Shown: positions 33,056-40,594 of the stretch, one piece after another
How positions within the stretch are numbered: position 1 is the stretch's first letter
How the letters are laid out: every line of letters starts with the position of its first letter
DNA from: Paracoccaceae bacterium
GTDB lineage: Bacteria; Pseudomonadota; Alphaproteobacteria; Rhodobacterales; Rhodobacteraceae
NCBI GenBank assembly: GCA_029243395.1
Contig: JAQWSE010000002.1
Span: forward strand, 124,001 to 188,000
Reading direction: 5' to 3'
Length of the DNA: 64,000 nt
Notes under the pieces: generated by a model
Seen by the model: only the letters and a program-made list of their open reading frames with translations
What the model was told of the DNA's origin: nothing
The model's database searches: none
Program-made: the position numbers and the translations under genes

Positions 33056-34796
33056 AAATGTCAGGCTTCACTCCTTGGGAGTACATGATAATATACTGTT
33101 GCCCAAACTGGATTAAATTGTTTGCTACCCAGTAAATAACAAGGCCAGCCGAGAATTGACCCAACATGAACATGAACACCCAGGGCATCCAAGCAAAGAT
33201 CATAGCTTGCGTTTTATCTGTGGGTGCAGGATTTAACTTTTGCTGTAACCACATCGTAACACCCATCAAAATAGGATAAACCCCAATAGAAAATATAGAC
33301 AAGATACTTGTCGGGTCAGGTGGTGAAAAGGGTAGTAGTCCAAATAGGTTTAGAAAAGAAGTAGGGTCTGGAGCTGATAGATCTTTTATCCATCCAATGA
33401 AGGGCGCGTGCCGCATTTCTATAGTGACAAAAAGAACCTTATAGAGCGAGAAAAAAACTGGAATTTGTAATAGTATTGGAAGGCATCCAGCCACGGGGTT
33501 TACCTTTTCCTTTTTATAAAGGGCCATTAATTCTTGCTGCAATTTCGCTCTGTCATCGCCAGCATTTTGTTTTATTTTTTCCATTTGGGGTTGCAGTTTC
33601 TTCATCCTAGACATGGAAACAAAGGACTTATACGAAAGAGGAAATAAAAGTGTTTTAATAAAGAGTGTCAAAAGGATTATAGACCAACCCATATTATGGG
33701 TGAATCCATTGAACCAATCCAACAAAAAGAATATTGGTTTGGTAAGATAAAAGAACCATCCCCAGTCAACGGAATCTACAAAGTTTTCAATATTCATAAG
33801 CTTTTGATATGATTTAATGGTAGTTACTTCTTTGGCGCCAATGAAAAGATTTGTGGTAACCGATCTACTCTCATTTGAGCCTATCGTAACGGGAGGTAAC
33901 CGCATCCAAACCTCAAAATTTTCAGAGGAAGGGAAGTACCTCTGATCCATTTTAAATGTTTGTCCAGATTTAGGCAGGAGTGTTGACATCCAGTATTTGT
34001 CTGTAAACCCAATCCAACCATTTTCTTGAATCTCCCGTGTCCGCTTCTCTTTGGGGAGTTCAATTATATCATCATAATTGGTTTCGATAAGCTCTCCATC
34101 CTGCATGCCAACGACACCTTCGTGCAGGATATAAAATCCAATAGTATCGGGTTGTCCATTTCTTGTTAGGTTGCCATATGGATAAAGCTTTACAGTCGAG
34201 TTACTACCATTAATGACCGACTGGGTAACTTCAAACATGTAGTTTTCATCCACAGAAATAGTTTTCTCAAAAATAATTCCATGATTGTTTTTCCAAGTTA
34301 AGACCACAGGGCTCTTCTCTGTCAAAACGGTTCCTGACTTCAATGTCCAAACAGTATTTGAGTCTGGTGTATCTTTTTGTTTCAAACCTTCTATCGCAGC
34401 CCAACCATGAGAAGCATAATAAGGTTTGTCACTGTCACTGGGAGCCAATAAAGAAACATTATTTGAAGTACTATCAAGAGTTTCCCTGTAATTAACCAAA
34501 CTAAGGTCGTCAATCCTGCCTCCCTTTAACCAAATAGAGCCCTTCAAATTTTTTGTCAGGATTTCAACTCTAGGCGCAAACTGTCCAATAGAATCTTCTT
34601 GAATATTTTCACTATAATTCTGAATTTCTTTGTCAGTAAGCTTGGTGTTTCTATCGTTGGGCCCTTGTGTGGTATCCGTTGCAAGGGAGTCAAAATTTTC
34701 TGGGATTGGTTCCGGAGGAAAGAAAAACATCCAAGAAAGCAAGACAAGAAAACTCAGTCCGGTAGCTAGTATAAGATTTTTAGTTTGTTCATCCAT
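33018..34796 (-). CDS. yidC: membrane protein insertase YidC
   Basis: YidC inserts and folds inner-membrane proteins. It has 592 residues: an N-terminal membrane anchor (LILATGLSFLVLLSWMFFF), a large periplasmic domain of about 300 residues, then the conserved insertase core with MAGCLPILLQIPVFFSLYK-like sequence (here VAGCLPILLQIPVFFSLYK) and a late NNLIQFGQQYIIM segment. It overlaps engB by 38 bp at its 3' end. Confidence 0.96.
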   Translation of the reverse strand: MDEQTKNLILATGLSFLVLLSWMFFFPPEPIPENFDSLATDTTQGPNDRNTKLTDKEIQNYSENIQEDSIGQFAPRVEILTKNLKGSIWLKGGRIDDLSLVNYRETLDSTSNNVSLLAPSDSDKPYYASHGWAAIEGLKQKDTPDSNTVWTLKSGTVLTEKSPVVLTWKNNHGIIFEKTISVDENYMFEVTQSVINGSNSTVKLYPYGNLTRNGQPDTIGFYILHEGVVGMQDGELIETNYDDIIELPKEKRTREIQENGWIGFTDKYWMSTLLPKSGQTFKMDQRYFPSSENFEVWMRLPPVTIGSNESRSVTTNLFIGAKEVTTIKSYQKLMNIENFVDSVDWGWFFYLTKPIFFLLDWFNGFTHNMGWSIILLTLFIKTLLFPLSYKSFVSMSRMKKLQPQMEKIKQNAGDDRAKLQQELMALYKKEKVNPVAGCLPILLQIPVFFSLYKVLFVTIEMRHAPFIGWIKDLSAPDPTSFLNLFGLLPFSPPDPTSILSIFSIGVYPILMGVTMWLQQKLNPAPTDKTQAMIFAWMPWVFMFMLGQFSAGLVIYWVANNLIQFGQQYIIMYSQGVKPDIFGNITKSFKRSE

Positions 34797-34857
34797 GAAT
34801 TTTCTTAAACGCTCTTTTTATATTACCTACGGATAAAGCTTTCATTAGATTTTACAA

Positions 34858-35682
34858 CTACTTTCTGACAAGATTTTTAAAATTAAAAAGCGATTTATCC
34901 AGGAGGTGGCTAGGGTTACTATTTGACAGAGCCTTAAACATAATTTGCTTTCTACCTGGAAATTCCTTCTCCCACTTCGCTAACATGTTTTTAATTTTTT
35001 GTCTTTCTAATCCGTCTTGGCTCCCACAAAGATCACAGGGAATAATAGGAAATTTTAAACAATCTGAAAACTTTATACAATCACTCTCGGATACTTTTGC
35101 TAAAGGTCTCAAGAGAAGCAAATCCCCTTCATCATTTAGTAACTTGGGAGGCATAGAAGATAGTTTTCCGCCATGAAAAAGATTCATGAAGAAAGTTTCC
35201 AAAATATCATCTTGGTGGTGACCTAAAACAACAGCAGTACAGCGCTCTTCTCTGGCTATTCGATAAAGATGGGCTCTCCTTAATCGAGAGCATAAAGAAC
35301 AGTAAGTTTTATGAGATGGTATCTTAGATTTCACTATAGAGTAGGTATCCTGGTATTCCACGCGGAAAGGAATTTCCATACTCTCCAAAAAGTAAGGTAA
35401 TATAGTTTTTGGAAAATTTGGCTGACCTTGATCGAGATTGCATGCCATAAAATCTAATGGCAAAAGGCCACGCCATTTTAGTTCTATTAGGGAGGCCAAC
35501 AGTGTAAAACTATCCTTCCCTCCAGAAAGGCAGACAAGCCATTTCCCACTATTTTCTATCATTCCATAGTCTTGAATTACTTCTCTGGTGAGACGAATAA
35601 TTCGCTTTCTGAGTTTTCTAAATTCAAGATTATCAGGACAATTCTCAAATATTTTATGAATTTCTTGTTCGTCTTTTATCAT
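34858..35682 (-). CDS. ttcA: TtcA-like tRNA 2-thiocytidine synthetase (PP-loop ATPase)
   Basis: TtcA inserts sulfur at cytidine 32 of certain tRNAs. It has 274 residues. The PP-loop SGGKDS is at residues 53-58, the central CSLC pair at C128 and C131 (iron-sulfur/thiolation site), and a further pair CDLC at C215/C218 followed by [11 protein letters not shown], as in TtcA. GHHQDD with the downstream ETFFMNLF is typical. It is placed between yidD (4-bp overlap) and yidC, an unusual position. Confidence 0.88.
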   Translation of the reverse strand: MIKDEQEIHKIFENCPDNLEFRKLRKRIIRLTREVIQDYGMIENSGKWLVCLSGGKDSFTLLASLIELKWRGLLPLDFMACNLDQGQPNFPKTILPYFLESMEIPFRVEYQDTYSIVKSKIPSHKTYCSLCSRLRRAHLYRIAREERCTAVVLGHHQDDILETFFMNLFHGGKLSSMPPKLLNDEGDLLLLRPLAKVSESDCIKFSDCLKFPIIPCDLCGSQDGLERQKIKNMLAKWEKEFPGRKQIMFKALSNSNPSHLLDKSLFNFKNLVRK

Positions 35683-35915
35683 TTTTTAATTTTTTTTTTA
35701 GGCACTGGATCATACCCAAAACTTCCAAAAGGATGGCATCGGAAGATCCTTTTAAATCCCAAAAACGAGCCAAATATTAAACCGTGTACGATTATGGCAT
35801 CCCTGAAATATTGAGAACAAGTAGGTTCAAATCTACAATTTCTTCCCATAAATGGGCTAATACAGACCTGGTATAAGTAAATTGGCAGAACAAAAATTTT
35901 TCTAATATTTTTCAA
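35679..35915 (-). CDS. yidD: membrane protein insertion efficiency factor YidD
   Basis: YidD is a small membrane-associated protein of 78 residues that aids YidC-dependent insertion. The signature [10 protein letters not shown] and the preceding SPFMGRN are diagnostic. The TTG start lies inside the end of rnpA (14-bp overlap), and its end overlaps ttcA by 4 bp, so the three are tightly coupled. Confidence 0.94.
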   Translation of the reverse strand: MKNIRKIFVLPIYLYQVCISPFMGRNCRFEPTCSQYFRDAIIVHGLIFGSFLGFKRIFRCHPFGSFGYDPVPKKKIKK

Positions 35916-36291
35916 TTTCTTTATCAGTTCGATGATACATTTTGGTTAATGCTGCCGTCAGATCTTCTTTCAAGATGTGAAAAGGTAGATTTTCTGTTAA
36001 ATTAATTTTCCCTATTAAAACATAATCCCATCCCTTTAGACCAGAACTAGGCAAGATATTTGCTACTAAGGACCTTAACCTGCGTTTGGCGCGATTTCGT
36101 CTAACAGCATTTCCAATTCTCTTGGAACATGTAATACCGTACCTAGCAACGTTAGGGTTTATTAGGTTATCATCAGTTCTTGGTTTTCCTTGAAGAATGA
36201 AACCTGGCGTGGAAATCTTATATCCTTTTTTCATTTCCACGTAGTCAGCATGTTTAGTTATTTTTTCTAGTAAAAAATTCTTCTTATCCAC
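35902..36291 (-). CDS. rnpA: ribonuclease P protein component
   Basis: RnpA is the protein cofactor of RNase P, which matures tRNA 5' ends. It has 129 residues with a GTG start. The RNR signature RIGNAVRRNRAKRRLR is intact. It lies downstream of rpmH with a 112-bp gap, the standard rpmH-rnpA pair. Confidence 0.95.
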   Translation of the reverse strand: MDKKNFLLEKITKHADYVEMKKGYKISTPGFILQGKPRTDDNLINPNVARYGITCSKRIGNAVRRNRAKRRLRSLVANILPSSGLKGWDYVLIGKINLTENLPFHILKEDLTAALTKMYHRTDKEIEKY

Positions 36292-36403
36292 AGTATCCCC
36301 ATTCTTATCATTTCGTACTAGGATACCAGGACTATGTCCAAAATATGCTCATTGAAATCCAAAAAGATGGTTTATTAACTTATTGGGGCTTAGTTTAACA
36401 AAG

Positions 36404-36538
36404 CTAAGCAGACAGATTTTTCCGCCCTTGAGCCCTTCTTCTGTTAAGAATTCTTCTTCCATTCGAAGTGGACATTCTTGAACGAAAACCGTGACGCCTT
36501 TTTCTTACAAGATTACTAGGTTGAAATGTTCTTTTCAT
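36404..36538 (-). CDS. rpmH: 50S ribosomal protein L34
   Basis: L34 has 44 residues and was found by translating the reverse strand of this gap. It starts [20 protein letters not shown] and ends GRKNLSA, matching the strongly conserved family at both ends and at the usual length of 44. It heads the rpmH-rnpA-yidD-ttcA-yidC-engB-argB unit. A promoter candidate lies 35 bp upstream (minus strand, 36573-36601). Opposite-strand reading frames over this stretch are shadows. Confidence 0.97.
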   Translation of the reverse strand: MKRTFQPSNLVRKRRHGFRSRMSTSNGRRILNRRRAQGRKNLSA

Positions 36539-36572
36539 AATGCACCTTTATCTAATCTTTTAAAGTCCGGCT

Positions 36573-36601
36573 GTTGTATTACGCAAATGTACTCAAGTCA
36601 A
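36573..36601 (-). promoter_or_regulatory. promoter candidate for rpmH-rnpA unit
   Basis: On the minus strand, TTGACT (36601-36596), a 17-nt spacer and TACAAC (36578-36573) lie 35 bp before the rpmH start. The -35 matches 5 of 6 and the -10 matches 4 of 6. The next bases include AGCCGG, again GC-richer than the surroundings. Confidence 0.5.
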
Positions 36602-36702
36602 TTGCTAAGTGGTTACAATTTTTGTAAAACCAACCAAAGTGTGAGACTATTGAAAAAACTGCAGTGCAGAACTGAAGTCATGCCTTAGACAGAATATAAA
36701 TT

Positions 36703-37392
36703 ATGAAATTTTATTTTTTCTTTTTATTGATTGGGACAATTATAATATCTGGGATTTTCTTTGATTATTTTGGGTTCACATTTGATTTGTTTCTTAATTT
36801 CCATGAGGTATTGCGATCAGTTGTAGAAGAATCGTTTCTCATTTCTATAATAATTTTTACTATATTTTATTTCTTTTCAACTGCTTTTTCTTTTCCGTTA
36901 GGGACAGTATTAACCTTAATAGGAGGGTATCTTTTCAACATTTTTTATGGATTTATTGCTGTGATTACTGGAGCTACCCTCGGAGCTTTAGCTCTTTTTC
37001 TGATTGTTCGTTCGGGATTAATGAAAACGTCCCACAGAAAATATGAAAAATCTAAAATTTTTTTGAGAATAAAAACAGGCATAGAAAAGGATCTTTGGGG
37101 TTATTTATTTTTTATTAGATTTTTCCCAATCTTTCCATTTTGGCTTGTTAACGTAGTACCGGCACTACTAGGCTTACGGTTATTCCCATATTTGATAACT
37201 ACTTTTTTTGGAATCATGCCGGCCACTTTATTCATTACAATTCTTGGGTCAGGAATAGATGACATTCTTGATAATCATCTCAGAGATGGTTTGGATCTTT
37301 TTACTTATGCAGGATTTATGTTGGTTTTATGTGCATTAAGTTTCATTTCAATCTTTCCAGTCATTTATAAGAAATTTAAGAGAGAGCAATAG
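36703..37392 (+). CDS. TVP38/TMEM64 (SNARE-associated/DedA-type) membrane protein
   Basis: This is a membrane protein of 229 residues with about six hydrophobic segments. The block FSTAFSFPLGTVLTLIGGYLF, then GAT-LGALALFLIVR, and the later FIRFFPIFPFWLVNVVPALLG are typical of the TVP38 family, whose members are thought to handle membrane lipids. The gene is very AT-rich. It is divergent from rpmH, with a 164-bp gap containing the rpmH promoter, and ends 100 bp before a tRNA-Arg. Confidence 0.8.
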   Translation: MKFYFFFLLIGTIIISGIFFDYFGFTFDLFLNFHEVLRSVVEESFLISIIIFTIFYFFSTAFSFPLGTVLTLIGGYLFNIFYGFIAVITGATLGALALFLIVRSGLMKTSHRKYEKSKIFLRIKTGIEKDLWGYLFFIRFFPIFPFWLVNVVPALLGLRLFPYLITTFFGIMPATLFITILGSGIDDILDNHLRDGLDLFTYAGFMLVLCALSFISIFPVIYKKFKREQ

Positions 37393-37492
37393 TGTTGTGT
37401 ATGGGTCTATTAAGATATAAGACGTAATTTACTAGCCAACCAATCAATTTCTTCTTGCCTCTCCATTATTCAAAATGTAGTTGTAGCGCAAT

Positions 37493-37569
37493 GCACCGGT
37501 AGCTCAGCTGGATAGAGCACCTGACTTCGAATCAGGTGGTCGGGGGTTCGAATCCCTCCCGGTGCGCCA
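37493..37569 (+). tRNA. tRNA-Arg (anticodon TCG)
   Basis: This is a 77-base cloverleaf with encoded CCA. The acceptor GCACCGG pairs with CCGGTGC, the D arm contains AGCTCAGCTGGATAGAGC, the anticodon stem CCTGA/TCAGG encloses CTTCGAA (anticodon TCG, reading CGN arginine codons), and the T loop is GGTTCGAATCC. It lies at the left edge of the accessory region. Confidence 0.96.
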
Positions 37570-37725
37570 CATCCAGGGAGCAAGGTCCTCGATCCATGAT
37601 TCAAGTCACTTTTTCAAAGGATTAATGTTTTGGAACACGAGTTTGGTAGAAATGGTATGAGGAAGGTCTTCGATATACTATTACAAACGAAAAGATACAT
37701 ACTAAAAACAGGAAACATTGTATAG

Positions 37726-38892
37726 ATGGTTGATCAAAGAAACCGCAAACAGTCGATTGTAACTCGTGTTGCACAGGCTTTACATTTTGTTGAAGCTGAA
37801 ACGGGTGCTGTGATTCCATCCATACAACCCTCCGCAACTTATGCCCGGGATAACAACTATGAAATTCGAAAACCGTATTGGTACCGCCGCGATGGTAGTC
37901 AAACGACGGTACATGCCGAAGCAATCATTGCCGAACTTGAAAATGCAGAAGCTTCATTACTTTTTTCGTCAGGCATGTCAGCCTGTACAGCCGTAATCGA
38001 ACATCTACCAACAGGCGCACATGTGGTTGCACCTAAAGTGATGTATCATGGGGTATTGCAGCAAATCCAAAAGTATGAGTCGAACAAACGGATAGTTGTC
38101 AGCTCATATGAGGCTGGTAATCTTGCAGATTTAGCCGCTGTTGTTCGTGATGGACAGACACAGCTTGTGTGGGTGGAAACTCCCAATAATCCGAACTGGG
38201 ACGTTACTGACATTGCAGCGGCAGCTGAAATAGCGCACGCTGCAGGTGCTAAGTTGCTTACTGATTGTACGGGGACACCCCCTTGCATGACCAAAGCACT
38301 TGATCTTGGCGCTGATATTTCTTTCCATTCGGCAACCAAATATCTGAATGGCCATTCTGACATTACTGCTGGAGTGTTATCCGTTAAAAAAGTAGGTCAA
38401 TTCTGGGAAAATATCTTCTGGGTGCGAAAGTTGCAGGGCACCGTACTGCACTCCCAGGATGCATGGTTATTGATCCGTGGGATGCGAACATTGTTTTTGC
38501 GTGTTGAAAAATCCTGCAGCAATGCCATGGCGATCGCAAAACATTTTGAAGGACACCAGAACATTGAGACTGTGCTTTATCCGGGCCTTCCATCAGATCC
38601 CGGTCACGAAATTGCCAAGCACCAAACAGGAGGGCAATTTGGCGGAATGATGTCATTAATTGTTAGGGGGACTGAACAGAACGCGATTGACGTGATCCGA
38701 TTTTGTGAACTGTTCTATCCAGCCACGTCCTTGGGTGGAGTCGAAAGTTTAATCGAACATCGTAAGACAGTTTCGGGAGAAGGCTTCCCTGTACACCCGG
38801 GATTACTCCGGCTATCAATCGGCATCGAAGATGCTGACGACTTAATCTATGATATTGAGCAATCACTTTCACGTGTGTTTGGCGTTACATAG
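37726..38892 (+). CDS. Cys/Met metabolism PLP-dependent enzyme (cystathionine beta-lyase/gamma-synthase family)
   Basis: This is a fold-type I PLP enzyme of 388 residues. The predicted PLP lysine is K205 in SATKYLNGHSD, the cofactor aspartate D180 is in DCTGTPP, and VETPNNP precedes it. In most family members the tetramer-contact motif is Y-x-R-x-x-NPT; here it reads YRRDGSQTT, and DN(T) is DCT, so the substrate may differ from cystathionine. Reactions in the family include beta- or gamma-elimination from cystathionine, homocysteine or methionine derivatives. It is GC-richer than the preceding genes and sits 156 bp after a tRNA. Confidence 0.8.
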   Translation: MVDQRNRKQSIVTRVAQALHFVEAETGAVIPSIQPSATYARDNNYEIRKPYWYRRDGSQTTVHAEAIIAELENAEASLLFSSGMSACTAVIEHLPTGAHVVAPKVMYHGVLQQIQKYESNKRIVVSSYEAGNLADLAAVVRDGQTQLVWVETPNNPNWDVTDIAAAAEIAHAAGAKLLTDCTGTPPCMTKALDLGADISFHSATKYLNGHSDITAGVLSVKKVGQFWENIFWVRKLQGTVLHSQDAWLLIRGMRTLFLRVEKSCSNAMAIAKHFEGHQNIETVLYPGLPSDPGHEIAKHQTGGQFGGMMSLIVRGTEQNAIDVIRFCELFYPATSLGGVESLIEHRKTVSGEGFPVHPGLLRLSIGIEDADDLIYDIEQSLSRVFGVT

Positions 38893-39059
38893 CTGGCGCT
38901 TGTTGTATTTAAATTGATTTCGTGCAAGGTTTCTCTCCTCTAGTTCGCGGCACGATCAAATAAATAAGGTCCAGGTACCATGATACAAGCGACTGTTGCA
39001 TTTACAAACGCAATAAATTACATTGTTTCGCGGCGAAAGTTTTTGAACTGGAGTAACAT

Positions 39060-40343
39060 ATGCAAAAACTAACCTCTCAATCAGAGTGGATTGCCCGCGC
39101 CCAAGCGGTTCTACCCGCCGGTGGTTTTGGCAATTTTGACCCTAGTATTTTCATTCGCGAAGGCCGCGGATCGCGCGTTTGGGACGAAGATGGAAATGAG
39201 TACATTGATTATTTAATTGGTTCCGGCCCGATGATGCTTGGTCATAGCCATCCTGAGGTTATGGAAGCGGTGTGCAATATGATTCCAAAAGGTCAAACCT
39301 TTTTTGCGAACAATACATTGGGCGTTGAACTCGCTGAAGTTATTTGTGAAGCCGTGCCATGTGCAGAGCAATTGCGCTACGTTTGCTCGGGTGGAGAAGC
39401 AGACATGTATGCTATGCGCCTCGCCCGTGCTTTTACTGGACGTGACAAGATTGTAAAGTTTGAAGGTGGTTATCATGGGATGTCAGCCGAAGCACAGATG
39501 AGCCTTGCACCAGAACAATTGGCAAACTTTCCTTTACCCATACCGGATAGTGCAGGTATTCCGCAGGGTGTCGCCGACAACATGCTGATCGCTCCCTTCA
39601 ATGATGTAGATTACATTCGATCTATTCTGGCGGAATACGAAGGCCAAGTGGCAGGCCTTATTGTTGAACCTTTGCAACGCATCATCCCACCGATTCCTGG
39701 ATTTTTGAAATTGCTGCGAGAGGAATGTACCCGTTACGGTATTGTGTTGATATTTGATGAAGTTGTCACCGGGTTTCGCTTGGCTTACGGTGGGGCACAA
39801 GAACTTTATGGGGTGACGCCTGACGTTTGCACATTGGGTAAACTGATTGGCGGGGGCTTTCCTTTGGCTGCGATTACAGGACGACAAGATATCATGACAT
39901 ATTTTGATAAAAGTAAAGTTGGTGCAGAAAGATGGCTTATGCAACTGGGGACGCTTTCAGGGAATCCCATTGCTGCTTGTGCTGGCTTAAAGAGCTTGGA
40001 AATTCTACGTCGAGCTGGTGCATATGAAACGCTTCGTGAAAAAGGTAACGCAGTCATGAAAATGATCCATGATGCGCTTGGCCCAACAGGCATTGGTTAT
40101 CAAATCATAGGGGATCCTACTCTGTTTGAAGTCGTGTTTTGTGACCACCAACCTTTAAACTATAGGGAGGTACGGGCAGGTAATGGAAAACACAGCAAAA
40201 TATGGGATCACTGTCTGCGTTCAGAAGGGATTTTTAAGGCGCCTGGAAAAATCTACCCCAGCTTGACATTGAGCAATGCCGACCTTGAGCAAACAAAACA
40301 TGCTATGGTGAAAGTAGCTTCAGCTCTATCAGAAACAGGCTAA
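39060..40343 (+). CDS. class III aminotransferase of the glutamate-1-semialdehyde aminomutase type
   Basis: This PLP enzyme has 427 residues. The N-terminal DEDGNEYIDYLIGSGPMMLGHSHPEV, the block IFDEVVTGFRLAYGGAQ and the PLP lysine in GKLIGGGFPLAAITGR (near residue 261) place it in the class III family closest to HemL. The true HemL makes 5-aminolevulinate; many relatives in accessory regions are catabolic aminotransferases, and I favour that here because of the neighbours. A GGAG lies before the ATG. It shares orientation with the preceding PLP enzyme gene (167 bp gap). Confidence 0.8.
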   Translation: MQKLTSQSEWIARAQAVLPAGGFGNFDPSIFIREGRGSRVWDEDGNEYIDYLIGSGPMMLGHSHPEVMEAVCNMIPKGQTFFANNTLGVELAEVICEAVPCAEQLRYVCSGGEADMYAMRLARAFTGRDKIVKFEGGYHGMSAEAQMSLAPEQLANFPLPIPDSAGIPQGVADNMLIAPFNDVDYIRSILAEYEGQVAGLIVEPLQRIIPPIPGFLKLLREECTRYGIVLIFDEVVTGFRLAYGGAQELYGVTPDVCTLGKLIGGGFPLAAITGRQDIMTYFDKSKVGAERWLMQLGTLSGNPIAACAGLKSLEILRRAGAYETLREKGNAVMKMIHDALGPTGIGYQIIGDPTLFEVVFCDHQPLNYREVRAGNGKHSKIWDHCLRSEGIFKAPGKIYPSLTLSNADLEQTKHAMVKVASALSETG

Positions 40344-40594
40344 GAGATTACTTCTAAAATAAAGGCGCAAAAAAAGTCCTGCTGCCGCATCCAAGAAATT
40401 TTATTGGTATTTTAATGTTACTCTCCAAAATACGAAAGCCACCAGTCTCTTCCTCTGTGGGTAAATCTTGGGCTATCCTTAAAACTGTTCCTTCCTGACT
40501 GCTTGAGGTTGAAAATGACTTAGCGGTCCAAAAAATACACCCAACCCATTGGTATTGTTGAATTCAGTCTCAACAACTGGATTAACTCTCAACT
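40344..40594. other. 251-bp gap with a start-less reading frame on the minus strand
   Basis: The gap separates two convergent genes. On the minus strand a frame is open from 40563 to 40354 (about 69 codons) with no ATG, GTG or TTG near its beginning. The translation includes EGTVLRIAQDLPTEEETGG, which looks protein-like in part. It may be a fragment of a decayed gene or chance. No terminator was recognised. Confidence 0.3.

Noticed and set aside
36491-36688. Plus-strand reading frame of 65 codons near 36.5 kb
   Set aside because: It is the shadow of rpmH and its promoter on the other strand; the L34 match is decisive.
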